A stretch of 64,000 nucleotides of DNA from Roseomonas sp. CECT 9278 (GTDB taxonomy: Bacteria; Pseudomonadota; Alphaproteobacteria; Acetobacterales; Acetobacteraceae): the NCBI RefSeq assembly GCF_918698155.1, contig NZ_CAKKLX010000009.1, forward strand, positions 1 through 64,000, in the 5' to 3' direction. This document shows, in pieces, positions 1 to 8,240 of the stretch. Made by a program: the position numbers and the translations under genes. Numbering within the stretch: the stretch's first letter is position 1; every line of letters starts with the position of its first letter. The notes under the pieces are model-generated. The model saw nothing but the letters and a program-made list of their open reading frames with translations, searched no databases and had not been told where the DNA came from.

Positions 1-166
1 GTCCGCCGCCGGCCCCCGCGCCGCCGCCTGCGCCACCCCCGCCGCCGCCACCGCCGCCATCGTCGCCGTCATCGGCGCGCGCCGGCGCCCCGCCGGCCAG
101 CAGGACCAGCGCCACCGCCGCCAGCGCCATGGCGCGCGGGCGCCGCATTGCCGCCTTGCCTGTCAT
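1..166 (-). CDS. Gly-rich secreted protein, N-terminal part (cut by window edge)
   Basis: Reading leftwards from an ATG at 166 the frame stays open to the edge. It encodes a basic N-terminus, a hydrophobic Ala/Leu/Val core, a probable signal-peptidase site after an Ala-Arg-Ala, then an Asp-rich patch and a nearly pure Gly/Ala tract. A GGGAAG stretch sits 6 bases before the ATG at 166; in-frame ATGs at 172 and 148 are alternatives. It is transcribed divergently from the ECF sigma gene, so the two may share a control region. Only about 55 residues are visible and no catalytic domain can be recognised, so the function is unknown. The low-complexity Gly run could be the linker or head of a larger exported protein. 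Confidence 0.5.
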   Translation of the reverse strand, partial: MTGKAAMRRPRAMALAAVALVLLAGGAPARADDGDDGGGGGGGGGAGGGAGAGGG

Positions 167-235
167 GTGCATCTTCCCGGCATATGGGCGTCGCGCCCGG
201 CGATGCGACACCCCGGCCTTCGGAGCAGCCATCGC

Positions 236-733
236 GTGTCCACCTTCCAAACCGACCTGGTCGCGCTGCTGCCCCGGCTGCGCCGCTTCGCGCAGGCGCT
301 GTGCGGCCGGCCGGACCAGGCCGACGACCTGGTGCAGGAAGCCTGCGAACGCGCGCTGCGCAGCCAGGATGGCTTTACCCCCGGCACCCGCTTCGATTCC
401 TGGATGTTCCGCATCCTGCGCAACCTCTGGCTGGACAGCCATCGCCGGCGGGCGGCCCGCGGTGGCGTGCATGAAACGCTGGACGACGCCGAATCCATCC
501 CCGGCGCCGACGGCGCCAGCGTTACAATGAACCTGCTCGACCTGCGGGACGCGGAGCGCGCCCTGCTGCGTTTGCCCCACGACCAGCGTGAGGCGCTTGT
601 GCTGACATGCATCGAGGACCTGACCTATGCCGAGGCGGCTGCCGTGCTCGGCGTGCCGCCGGGCACGGTGATGAGCCGCGCGGCGCGCGGCCGCATCGCG
701 CTGGCCAAGGCACTGGGGGAGAGCGACCGATGA
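236..733 (+). CDS. ECF-type RNA polymerase sigma factor
   Basis: The protein is about 165 residues and has the two-domain layout of group 4 (ECF) sigma factors. Region 2 is near the N-terminus (RLRRFAQALCG, then DDLVQEACERAL and the FDSWMFRILRN segment). The C-terminal region 4 is a helix-turn-helix (LTYAEAAAVLGVPPGTVMSR). I chose the GTG at 236 because the preceding GGAG lies about 10 bases upstream and the reading then starts at the usual position before region 2; ATG at 203 is the alternative. It overlaps the next gene by ATGA, so sigma and anti-sigma are translationally coupled. ECF factors usually direct RNA polymerase to a small envelope or stress regulon, often including their own promoter; the inducing signal here is not visible. 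Confidence 0.88.
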   Translation: MSTFQTDLVALLPRLRRFAQALCGRPDQADDLVQEACERALRSQDGFTPGTRFDSWMFRILRNLWLDSHRRRAARGGVHETLDDAESIPGADGASVTMNLLDLRDAERALLRLPHDQREALVLTCIEDLTYAEAAAVLGVPPGTVMSRAARGRIALAKALGESDR

Positions 734-1401
734 GCATCCCCGACGAAACCCTGATGGCCTTCGCCGACGGCAGCCTGCCCCCGGCCGAGGTCAATCGCAT
801 CGCCGCGCTGCTCGATGCCGACCCGGCCTTGGCCGAGCGCGTGGCGCTGCTGGCGGATGGCCGGCGCATCGCCGCCGGCGCCTTCCGCGATGTGCTCGAC
901 CAACCGGTGCCCGCGCGCCTGCTGGCGGCCGCCACCGCGCCGCCCGCGGTCAACGACAACCGCCGCAACCCCTGGCGCCTGGCGGCCCTGGCGGCGGCGG
1001 CCGGGCTGCTGCTGGGCGCCTTCCTCGGCCCCCGCCTGCCGCTGCCTGGCGGCGCAGCCCCCGAAGCCGGGCTGCTGCCTGCGCGCGTCGCCACGGCGCT
1101 GGACGGCGCGGGCGGCCAGGGCGTGGTCGTCGCCGGCACGTACCTGGCCGAGGGCGGCGTCTATTGCCGGCGCTTCGCCATCCCCGACGAGACCGGCACG
1201 GTGCAGGGCCTGGCCTGCCGCGACCCCGAAGGCTGGCGCCTGCGCGTCGCGGTGGCGCGCAGCGCCGAGGGCGGCAGCTTCCAACCCGCCGGCGCCGACG
1301 ATCCGGTGATTGCCGAGATGCTCGAACGCCTGGGGGCCGGGCAGGCCCTGGATGCGAACGCGGAAGGCGCGGCACGGGCGCGCGGGTGGCGCGTGCGGTG
1401 A
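730..1401 (+). CDS. membrane-anchored anti-sigma factor
   Basis: A 223-residue protein with a short cytoplasmic N-terminal segment (residues about 1-75, beginning DETLMAFADGSLPP as in many anti-sigma proteins), a single Ala/Leu transmembrane helix around residues 85-105, and a periplasmic C-terminal domain. It has no obvious HxxxCxxC zinc motif, so it is not a classical ZAS-type anti-sigma. Position decides the call: it follows the ECF gene with a 4-base overlap. The expected role is to hold the sigma factor at the membrane until a periplasmic signal releases it. The C-terminal domain has one Cys pair and no recognised fold. Confidence 0.72.
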   Translation: MSIPDETLMAFADGSLPPAEVNRIAALLDADPALAERVALLADGRRIAAGAFRDVLDQPVPARLLAAATAPPAVNDNRRNPWRLAALAAAAGLLLGAFLGPRLPLPGGAAPEAGLLPARVATALDGAGGQGVVVAGTYLAEGGVYCRRFAIPDETGTVQGLACRDPEGWRLRVAVARSAEGGSFQPAGADDPVIAEMLERLGAGQALDANAEGAARARGWRVR

Positions 1402-1417
1402 GGATGCGCCATCGGGA

Positions 1418-1591
1418 GGGCCAGCCCGCCCGGACCCTCCCGCTGGGAGGCAACCGCCTCCCTGACCCGGGGTCAAAGGGCTGGTGGGGAGGAGGGGCCG
1501 CCAGCGCCCGTCGCGTTGGATCCGCCGACGAGCCCCTCCTCCCCGCCAGCCCTTCGTTTCCGCGGGTCCGGGGGCATGTATGCCCCCGGCG
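1418..1591 (+). repeat. three-hairpin dispersed element, copy 1
   Basis: This intergenic stretch aligns end to end with the reverse complement of 46479-46655. It holds a small GGGAGGC/GCCTCCC hairpin, a long imperfect stem built on GGGCTGGTGGGGAGGAGGGGC and its complement around a variable centre, and a third hairpin (GGGGGCAT/ATGCCCCC). The long stem differs between the two copies on both arms in a compensating way. It lies between the anti-sigma stop and the glycosyl transferase start. No protein frame is shared between copies. It could be a structured RNA, a strong terminator or a REP/MITE-like mobile sequence. Confidence 0.7.
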
Positions 1592-1671
1592 GGGGGGCCG
1601 GGGGGCTGGCCCCCGCCGCCCCGCCACCACCCCCGCTGGACCCCCTGCCGCGCCCGGGGCATAGCCCTCGC

Positions 1672-2730
1672 ATGCTGTTCGAAGCGGTTCTCCGGCATCT
1701 GGCGTTCGCGGGCGTGCTGGCGTTGGTGTCGGCGGCCGTGGTGCGGCTGATGATCGCCTGGCCGATCCTCGACCATCCGAATGCGCGATCGTCCCACCTG
1801 CGCCCGACGCCGCGCGGCGGTGGCCTGGGGGTGGTGGTCGCCTTCGTGCTGGGGATGGTGGTGCTGTATCTGGGGGCGGCCTTTGCGCGGCTGCCGGCGC
1901 TGCAGTTCGGCGGCGTGATCGGCGCCGCGGTGGCGATCGCGCTGGTGTCCCTGTGGGATGACGTCGCGGATCTGCGCTTCGCGGTGAAGCTGGGGGCGCA
2001 GGCGCTGGCGGCGCTGGTGGCGATCGGCAGCGGGCTGGTGCTGGAGCGGTTTGCCTTGCCCTGGGCGGGGGTGGTGCCGCTGGGCTGGCTCGGCGTGCCG
2101 ATCACGCTGTTCTGGATCGTCGGCTGCACCAATGCGGTGAACTTCATGGACGGGCTGGACGGGCTGGTCGGCGGGTCGGTGTTCCTGGCGGCGGTGATCC
2201 TGTGCGTGGCGGCGGGGGATGGCGGCGGCTGGTTCGTCTATGCGGCGTCGCTGCTGCTGGCGGCGGGGCTGGCGGGGTTCCTGCCGTTCAACCTGCATCC
2301 GGCGCGCATCTTCATGGGCGATGTGGGCAGCCAGTTCCTCGGCTTCATGATGGCGGTGCTGGCGGTGGCGGCGGCGGGGTTCGACGCGGCGCAGCTGTCG
2401 TTCCTGATCGTGCCGCTGCTGCTGTTCGGGCTGTTGTTCGATGCCGCCTTCACGCTGCTGCGGCGCGCGGCGATGGGCCGGCGCGTGGCGGCGGCGCATC
2501 GGACCCACCTGTACCAGATGGCCCAGCGCAGCGGCATCGGCGTGCGCGCCGTGGCCGGCCTGCATTGGGGCTTCGTGCTGTTCCATGGCGCGCTGGTGTG
2601 GCTGTTCGTGCAACTGCCGGCGGGCACCAAGCCGCTGGTGGTGCTGCCGGCGCTGGCGGTGCAGGCCGCCTGGGTGGCCTATGTGCTGTGGCGGATGCGA
2701 CGCGCCGGCCTCACCTGGGCAGAGGCATGA
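1672..2730 (+). CDS. undecaprenyl-phosphate glycosyl-1-phosphate transferase (WecA/MraY/WbpL family)
   Basis: A 352-residue polytopic membrane protein with about 10 hydrophobic segments. The family's cytoplasmic motifs are present in order: a PNARSSH...TPRGGG segment after the first helix, DD in WDDVADL, NAVNFMDGLDGL, the HPARIFMGDVGSQFLG loop, and the basic HRTHLYQ loop near the end. Enzymes of this family transfer a sugar-1-phosphate from a UDP-sugar to undecaprenyl phosphate, the first step of O-antigen, capsule or exopolysaccharide assembly. Length and motifs fit WecA/WbpL rather than MraY of peptidoglycan synthesis; the sugar cannot be told. ATG 1672 starts just before the first helix. 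It converges on, and overlaps by 20 bases, a YjbF-like lipoprotein gene, which also fits a surface polysaccharide setting. Confidence 0.85.
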   Translation: MLFEAVLRHLAFAGVLALVSAAVVRLMIAWPILDHPNARSSHLRPTPRGGGLGVVVAFVLGMVVLYLGAAFARLPALQFGGVIGAAVAIALVSLWDDVADLRFAVKLGAQALAALVAIGSGLVLERFALPWAGVVPLGWLGVPITLFWIVGCTNAVNFMDGLDGLVGGSVFLAAVILCVAAGDGGGWFVYAASLLLAAGLAGFLPFNLHPARIFMGDVGSQFLGFMMAVLAVAAAGFDAAQLSFLIVPLLLFGLLFDAAFTLLRRAAMGRRVAAAHRTHLYQMAQRSGIGVRAVAGLHWGFVLFHGALVWLFVQLPAGTKPLVVLPALAVQAAWVAYVLWRMRRAGLTWAEA

Positions 2731-3400
2731 TGTCGGGCGGCGCCGCGGGCGGCCCGAGCACCTCCACCACCAGCGGCGGCAGGCCTTCGCCAACCCATTG
2801 TTCCGAGCGGAACACGGCGTAGCTGCGCGCATCGGCCCAGAAGCGGTTGGTGAAGGTCGCGGCGCCGCGGCAGGTCTCGCGCACCAGCAGCGTGTCCTCG
2901 ACCTCCGCCGGCGCCACGCTGACGCGGCAATCGAGCCGCAATCCGAAGCGCATGCGGGACGGGTCGGTCTCCGAGCGCATCACATCGACCACACGCGCGC
3001 CGCTGACCGCGGTGCTGCCGAGCTCGCCGATGCGGGTCAGCGGATCCACGCCGTCGAAGCGCGTGGCGGCGACCACTTCGCGCAGCCCCGCCGTGGCGAC
3101 GATGCGCGGCCCCTCGGTGGCGACCACCACGCCGCCGGCGGTGCGCCACATGCGGCGCTCGCCCTCGGCCTGCACCAGGGTGGCGACGCCGCGGCGCGAG
3201 CCGAGCGTGAGCGCCAGCGCGGCCTCCGCCTGGACGGCCTCGCCGGCGGTCGTCCAATCGGCCTCGGGCAGCGCGGTGCTGGCCTCGAACAGGCTGTCGG
3301 GAAGCGGGATGGGCCAGACCATGACGCGCAGCACGTCGGCGCCGGTGGTATTGCCGCAGGCGCCGAGCAGCAGGGCGGAGAGCAGGAGAATTCCTCGCAC
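2711..3400 (-). CDS. YjbF/GfcB-like lipoprotein
   Basis: A 229-residue predicted lipoprotein: a short hydrophobic leader ends in LGAC, giving a lipid-modified Cys at residue 15. The mature part is compatible with the YjbF/GfcB family linked to exopolysaccharide or group 4 capsule export: a MVWPIPLPD-like early segment, Ala-rich central strands, IVATAGLREVVAATRFDGVDPL, and a C-terminal stretch with Trp and Tyr residues. The nearby glycosyl-phosphate transferase supports a polysaccharide role. The family call rests on overall pattern, not on a catalytic motif, and could be wrong at family level; the lipoprotein call is firmer. The 3' end overlaps the convergent upstream gene by 20 bases. Confidence 0.55.
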   Translation of the reverse strand: MRGILLLSALLLGACGNTTGADVLRVMVWPIPLPDSLFEASTALPEADWTTAGEAVQAEAALALTLGSRRGVATLVQAEGERRMWRTAGGVVVATEGPRIVATAGLREVVAATRFDGVDPLTRIGELGSTAVSGARVVDVMRSETDPSRMRFGLRLDCRVSVAPAEVEDTLLVRETCRGAATFTNRFWADARSYAVFRSEQWVGEGLPPLVVEVLGPPAAPPDIMPLPR

Positions 3401-3490
3401 GAGGCGAGAATATCACCACACTATTTAACCGTCAGGCGAAATTCGAGGCGCGCGCCGGATGGCCCGGCACCGGCGACCGGCGGTCCGCCG

Positions 3491-4315
3491 CTACTGGCTC
3501 GCGAGCCGCTCCAGCAGGCCCCGCAACAGCCCCGCGCCGTCGCCAAGCGCCTCCAGCGCCACCGGCCGCCCCGCCGCGGCATCGCCGCCGGACGGCCAGG
3601 CGGCGCGGTCCTGCGCCAGTTCGGCCGCCGAAAGCCGTCCATCCCCGTCGAAATCGAGGCCATCGACCAGCAGCCGCGCGGCCGCCAACGCCGCGATGCC
3701 GCCCAGACCCACCGCGGCCGCCAGCGCCTCCGGCTCGCCGCCATCCTGGGCCGCCATCGCCCAGGCCGTGCCGCGCAGCAGCCGCGCCACCTCCGCCACG
3801 CCGAGCAGCCCGTCGCCCGAGACATCCGCCACCGCCACCAGGGCGGCGAGGCAGGGCGCCATCGTTCCCGCCTGGCAGGCGGCTTCGAGCCGCTCCAGCG
3901 CGGCCAGCGCCGCCAGGCCCTCGCCATGCAGGACAGCGAGCGCCGGCGGCGGCACGGCGCAGCGCGCCCAGTGCCGCACGGGCGTGTCGCCGGGCAGGCG
4001 GTCGTCGCGCAGCTTGGCGTCGGGCTCGGCGGTCTCCAGCGCGTCGCCGGCGGCGCGCAACAGCACGCGCGGCGCCTCGGCCCCGGCGCCGGTGCCCAGC
4101 GTCCAGTCGCCAAGCGCGCGCAGGCCGCGCAGCCGCACCAGGCGGGCCGGGCCATCGGCCGGCAGCCGGACCACGCTGCGTGCCGTCAGGTGCAGCACCG
4201 CCGTGGGCGTGGTGCAGCCGCCCTGCGCCCAAGTGCCGCGCAGCGCCTCCGGGATCCCCTGCGCGGCGGCGGGACCGGCGGCGAGGAGGGCGGCGGCGAG
4301 CAGCAGCCGCTTCAC
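3491..4315 (-). CDS. secreted EF-hand protein
   Basis: A 274-residue protein with a clear Sec signal peptide (cleavage near residue 19, AAAQ). The C-terminal half carries two canonical calcium-binding EF-hand loops, D-V-S-G-D-G-x-L around residues 164-175 and D-F-D-G-D-G-x-L around residues 221-232, each ending in the expected acidic position. The N-terminal half has paired Cys residues and no domain I recognise. Its ATG overlaps the stop of the following gene (4312), so the two are probably translated together and may act together in the periplasm. A calcium-binding role is well supported; anything further is unknown. Confidence 0.75.
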   Translation of the reverse strand: MKRLLLAAALLAAGPAAAQGIPEALRGTWAQGGCTTPTAVLHLTARSVVRLPADGPARLVRLRGLRALGDWTLGTGAGAEAPRVLLRAAGDALETAEPDAKLRDDRLPGDTPVRHWARCAVPPPALAVLHGEGLAALAALERLEAACQAGTMAPCLAALVAVADVSGDGLLGVAEVARLLRGTAWAMAAQDGGEPEALAAAVGLGGIAALAAARLLVDGLDFDGDGRLSAAELAQDRAAWPSGGDAAAGRPVALEALGDGAGLLRGLLERLASQ

Positions 4316-5772
4316 CGCAGCTCCAGCTCCACCCCGGCGCAGATGTCGGTGCCGGCCAGGATCATCTCCCGCCCGTCGCGGAACACCGCGACCAGGTCGA
4401 CCAGGCAGGGCGTGCCCTCGGGCGGGGCGAAATCGAGCGTTTCGTTCACGCCGAGCACGGTGCGGCCCAGCCGGTCGACGCCGCGGGGCGCGCCGGGCGC
4501 ATCGGCGTAGATTTCGGCGACCGGCACCTCGGCGGCGTTGCGCAGGCGCACGCTGCCGGGCCGCGGGCCGGTATCGGCGGAGTCCTCGCCCTCATCCAGC
4601 CGGTCGGCCAGGGTCCAGCCCGGGCGCAGCACGATAGTGCCGGTCTCGCACAGGTTGATGCCGGTGCGTTCCTCGGCGGCGCGGCGTTCCTCGAAGACGA
4701 TCCGCAGGTCGCCCTCGCAGTCGCGCAGCCTGGCGGAGACCTCGCGGCGCTGGCCGCGCGGCAGCACTTCCTCGCCCAGCCTGTCGGGGCCCCAATCCTC
4801 CTCCGAGACGCCGGAGAGGTAGACTTCCTGGATCGTGGCGCCGTGGCGGTTGACCAGCGTGACGCGCCGTTCCGGCGGGCGCGGCGCGCCCGAGCCGTCG
4901 AAGGCCACGTCCCGCGTGGTGCACAGGTCGATGCCCTGCTTCACTTCCTCGGCATCGTCGTCATAGACGGCGCGCAGGTCCCACAGGCAGGCCGTACCGC
5001 GCAGCCGCAGCGTGAAGTTGGTGCCCGGCTGGAGCACCGTGTTGCCGAGCCGGTCGGCCCCCCAGGCCAGCGGCGCGCGGGTCGAGGCGTAGAATTCGCG
5101 GATCGTGCGGTCGGCGGTATTGGCGATGCGTGCCTCGCGCCGCGGCGCGTTGGGGTCGCCGAAGGTCATGCGCGGGTCGCGGCACAGGTTCACCGCGGCG
5201 CGCGTGTCTTCCTCGCCATCCTCGAAGATGGCGGTGATGTCGAAGATGCAGTCGCGCGTGCGGCCGAGGCGGATGCGGAATTCGCGCGAGGGCTCGATCA
5301 CATTCTCGCCGAGCCGGTCGGGGCCGCGGCCATCGCCGCCCGGCCGCGCGGCGAACAGCTGCAGCAGGGTGGTGTCGGTCTCGTTGCGGATGGTGGCCTC
5401 GCGCAGCGGGATGGCGGGGTCGCCGAACTGCACGCGGCGGTTCTGGCAGATGTTCTGGCGGCGGCGTTCCTCGGTGCCGTCCTGGAACACGGCGCGGAAT
5501 TCCAGCGTGCAGTCGGTGGCCTGGATGCGGGCGCGGAAATTGCCGCGGTCGGGCACGGTGTCGGCGCCGAGCAGGTCGGGGCCGAAGGCCTCGCTGCCGG
5601 GGGGGGCGGCATAGAGCTCGCGCAGGGTCTGCCCGGATTGGTTGGTGATGGTGGCTTCGCGCTCGCGCACGGGGGGTGGCGGCGGGGCGGCCTGCCGCGG
5701 CGCGGCCTGGGCGAGGGCGGCGAGGGGGGACAAGGCGAGGCAGGCTGCCATCGCCAGGAAACGCAGGCGCAT
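4312..5772 (-). CDS. secreted protein of five ~85-residue Cys-containing repeats
   Basis: A 486-residue protein. ATG 5772 is preceded by GGAAGG at good spacing and starts a signal peptide (Leu/Ala core, ALAQA). After a Pro-rich linker come five divergent repeats. Each has an N-terminal strand of the R-x-A-T-I-x-N type, a G-x-D-R-L-G motif, an acidic F/Y-x-D/E-D/E-G turn, and two cysteines (one mid-repeat, one in a D/N-[IL]-C segment), suggesting one disulfide per repeat. I do not recognise a named family. It could be a periplasmic or surface binding scaffold. It is translationally coupled to the EF-hand gene downstream, which suggests a shared calcium-dependent or envelope role (inference). 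Confidence 0.72.
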   Translation of the reverse strand: MRLRFLAMAACLALSPLAALAQAAPRQAAPPPPPVREREATITNQSGQTLRELYAAPPGSEAFGPDLLGADTVPDRGNFRARIQATDCTLEFRAVFQDGTEERRRQNICQNRRVQFGDPAIPLREATIRNETDTTLLQLFAARPGGDGRGPDRLGENVIEPSREFRIRLGRTRDCIFDITAIFEDGEEDTRAAVNLCRDPRMTFGDPNAPRREARIANTADRTIREFYASTRAPLAWGADRLGNTVLQPGTNFTLRLRGTACLWDLRAVYDDDAEEVKQGIDLCTTRDVAFDGSGAPRPPERRVTLVNRHGATIQEVYLSGVSEEDWGPDRLGEEVLPRGQRREVSARLRDCEGDLRIVFEERRAAEERTGINLCETGTIVLRPGWTLADRLDEGEDSADTGPRPGSVRLRNAAEVPVAEIYADAPGAPRGVDRLGRTVLGVNETLDFAPPEGTPCLVDLVAVFRDGREMILAGTDICAGVELELR

Positions 5773-6073
5773 GCGGGGCCTTCCGGGGGGAGAACGGACC
5801 CTACAATGGTCGCGTGGCACGGGGCCGCGCAAGCGCAGCGAAGCCACAGTGATGCGGAAAAGTGACGGTTGCCCTATTGCGCTGCAGCACCCGTGCAGGA
5901 AGGCCGCAGCGCGGGCGTTCCCGGACCGCGGGAGCAGGCGCCGTTCGGCGCGCGCCAACGCCCGCCGCCGCGGGCTGCCGGGTGCCGGCCGATGCCGGTG
6001 CCGGCGTGATCAGGAAGGTGCCGTGCCCGCGGTCGCTAACGTGCCGCCAACCCGCCACGTCCATGATGCCGGG
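5773..6073. other. intergenic region between divergent genes, no gene seen
   Basis: About 300 bases separate the repeat-protein start from the FliI-type ATPase start. The ribosome binding site of the leftward gene lies in its first 15 bases. The rest must hold both promoters, but I see no convincing -35/-10 pair, RNA gene or long inverted repeat. Open frames crossing it are shadow frames. Confidence 0.4.
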
Positions 6074-7405
6074 ATGCGCCCTGACCTTGCCGCCACCGCC
6101 GCCGCCCTTGGCACCCTGCCGCCGCAGGCGGTGCATGGCACCGTCACCGGGCTGGGGGGGCTCGCGATCACGCTGGAGGGTTTCGGCCCGCTGGCGGCGA
6201 TCGGCGACCGGCTGCGTGTCGAACCGCCAGCCGGCGCGCCCGTGCTGGCCGAGATCGCCGCCTTCCGTGACGGGCGGGCGGAGGCTGTCGCGCTGGGTCC
6301 GATCACCGGCCTGTCGGCGGGGGCGCGGGCGGTGCTGGCGCCGCGCCCGGCGCTGGCGGTGGGCGATGCCTGGCTGGGGCGCGTGCTGGACCCGATGGGT
6401 GCGCCGATGGACGGGCGGCCGCCGCCGGCCCCCGGCGCGGCGCGGCGCCCGACCCATGCGCCGGCGCCGGCCGCCGGGCAGCGGGCCAGGCTGGGGCCGC
6501 GCCTGGCGCTCGGCGTGCGGGTGCTTGATCTGTTCGCGCCGGTGCGGCAGGGGCAGCGGTTGGGGCTCTTCGCCGCCTCGGGCGTGGGGAAATCCACCCT
6601 GATGGCCATGCTGGCGGGGGGCGTGGCGGCGGATGTCATCGTCTTCGCGCTGGTGGGTGAACGCGGGCGGGAATTGCGCGAATTCCTCGAAGACGACCTC
6701 GGCGCCGAAGGCCTGGCGAAGTCGGTGGTGATCTGCGCGACATCCGACACCGCGGCGCCGCTGCGGCGCGAGGCCGCCTATGCCGCCATGACCGTCGCCG
6801 AGCATTTCCGCGACCAGGGCAAGCAGGTGCTGCTGCTGATGGACAGCGTGACGCGATTCGCGCTCGCGCTGCGCGAGATCGGCCTGGCGGTGCGCGAACC
6901 GCCGGCCACGCGCGGCTACCCGCCATCCGTCTTCACCGAATTGCCGCGGCTGCTGGAACGCGCCGGGCCGGGGCCGGAGGGAAGCGGCGGCGCCATCACC
7001 GCCCTGTTCACCGTGCTGGTGGAAGGCGACGACCACGACGAACCGGTGGCCGATGCGGTGCGCGGCATCCTCGATGGGCATGTCGTGCTGGACCGCCGCA
7101 TCGCCGAGGCCGGGCGCTACCCGCCGGTGGATGTGCTGCGCTCGCTCAGCCGCACCGCGCCGGCGGTGCTCGACCCGCATGAGCGCCCGCTGGTGGCCGA
7201 GGCACGGCGGCTGCTGTCCACCTATGCCGAGGTGAAGGACCTGGTGCGGCTGGGGGCCTATCGGATCGGCCATGACCCGCAGGCGGACGAGGCCGTGCGC
7301 CTGGCGCCGGCGATCGAGCAGGTGCTGGCGCAGCCCAAGGGCGAGGCCAGCGACCCCGACCAGGCCTTCGCCGCCCTGGCGGCGGCGATGGCGGGCGAGG
7401 GCTGA
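6074..7405 (+). CDS. fliI: FliI/YscN-type export ATPase
   Basis: A 443-residue protein of the normal FliI length. The N-terminal beta-barrel domain (residues about 15-95) is followed by the conserved LGRVLDPMGAPMDG segment, a Walker A loop (AASGVGKST, Lys about 173), the VFALVGERGREL strand, a Walker B region (VLLLMDSVTRFA), and the PPATRGYPPSVF loop. This ATPase energises protein export by flagellar or type III secretion machines. ATG 6074 fits family alignments, although its ribosome binding site is weak. No other flagellar or secretion gene is in the window, so it is a solitary copy here. FliI is favoured over YscN/SctN by general resemblance only. Confidence 0.85.
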   Translation: MRPDLAATAAALGTLPPQAVHGTVTGLGGLAITLEGFGPLAAIGDRLRVEPPAGAPVLAEIAAFRDGRAEAVALGPITGLSAGARAVLAPRPALAVGDAWLGRVLDPMGAPMDGRPPPAPGAARRPTHAPAPAAGQRARLGPRLALGVRVLDLFAPVRQGQRLGLFAASGVGKSTLMAMLAGGVAADVIVFALVGERGRELREFLEDDLGAEGLAKSVVICATSDTAAPLRREAAYAAMTVAEHFRDQGKQVLLLMDSVTRFALALREIGLAVREPPATRGYPPSVFTELPRLLERAGPGPEGSGGAITALFTVLVEGDDHDEPVADAVRGILDGHVVLDRRIAEAGRYPPVDVLRSLSRTAPAVLDPHERPLVAEARRLLSTYAEVKDLVRLGAYRIGHDPQADEAVRLAPAIEQVLAQPKGEASDPDQAFAALAAAMAGEG

Positions 7406-7483
7406 GCGCCCCCCGCGCCCCCTTTGCGCGCGCGGCGCGCCGGTGCATGAGCAGCCCCGGCCGCAGCAGCGGGAGCCAGCGCG

Positions 7484-8104
7484 ATGCAACGAACGGACAA
7501 GTCCGCCGGCCATGTCGTGATCACCGGCATGGGCCGCACCGGCACGACCTTCCTGGTCCAGCTTTTCACCTTCCTTGGCTTCGACACCGGCTTCACGCGG
7601 CAGGCCGCCCTGGAATCGGTCAACGGCGTGTCGCGGGCCGGGCTGGAATTCTCCCACCTCCAGCCCGCGCGCTGGCCGTATGTGGTGAAGTCGCCGCGCA
7701 TCGCGCAGGTGCTGCATCGCCTGCTGGAGACCGCGCAGGTCCGGGTGAAGCTGGTGATCCTGCCGGTCCGCGCCGCCGCCGACGCGGCGGCCAGCCGGAT
7801 CCGCGTCTCGCGCGAGGGCGAGCGGCAGGGCGGGATGTGGCTGGCGCCGACCGAGCAGCGGCAGCGGGGGGCGCTGCTCAACGTGAACCACGCCCTGCTG
7901 TGCACGATCGCGCGGTTCCGGGTGCCGCATGTGCTGCTGCATTTCCCGACCCTGGTGCAGGATGGCGACTACCTGTTCGCCGCGCTGGAGCCGATGCTGC
8001 GGGAGCATGGCGTCGATGCCGCGGAATTCACGGCCGCCTTCGCCGCGGTGGCGCGGCCCGAGCTGGTCCATCGCTTCGAGGGTGCCGGCGGCGCGGCGGG
8101 CTGA
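7484..8104 (+). CDS. sulfotransferase-like P-loop protein
   Basis: A 206-residue protein starting with a phosphate-binding loop typical of sulfotransferases (GMGRTGTTFLVQLF, residues about 15-28), in the position that binds the 5'-phosphosulfate of PAPS. A later segment (YVVKSPRI) resembles the second PAPS-binding region with a conserved Lys and Ser. At about 206 residues it is shorter than classical sulfotransferases (250-300), so the acceptor-binding part may be reduced, or the protein may be a kinase-like relative. No neighbour suggests the acceptor. It ends about 130 bases before the HMG-CoA-lyase-type gene, separated from it by a pair of hairpin repeats. Confidence 0.6.
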   Translation: MQRTDKSAGHVVITGMGRTGTTFLVQLFTFLGFDTGFTRQAALESVNGVSRAGLEFSHLQPARWPYVVKSPRIAQVLHRLLETAQVRVKLVILPVRAAADAAASRIRVSREGERQGGMWLAPTEQRQRGALLNVNHALLCTIARFRVPHVLLHFPTLVQDGDYLFAALEPMLREHGVDAAEFTAAFAAVARPELVHRFEGAGGAAG

Positions 8105-8143
8105 GGGGCCGCGCTGGCGCCGGCGGTCTGGCGCGCTCCCCTG

Positions 8144-8190
8144 ACGCGCGCGTTGCCGCGCGATTGACCTACGCGCGCGTTGCCGCGCGA
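8144..8190 (+). repeat. two direct copies of a 20-bp hairpin
   Basis: The 20-base unit ACGCGCGCGTTGCCGCGCGA occurs exactly at 8144-8163 and 8171-8190 (27-base period). Each copy can fold as CGCGCG/CGCGCG around CGTTGC. It lies 50 bases before the ATG of the HMG-CoA-lyase-type gene. It could be a tandem operator or a terminator for the gene before it. Confidence 0.6.
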
Positions 8191-8240
8191 CACCTTCCGG
8201 GACTACATCCAGCGGTGCCGCCCACCGAGGACCCCGCCCC

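Noticed and set aside
6074-7405. FliI-type ATPase as part of a type III secretion cluster
   Set aside because: No secretion or flagellar gene is nearby; the call is kept at the ATPase family level.
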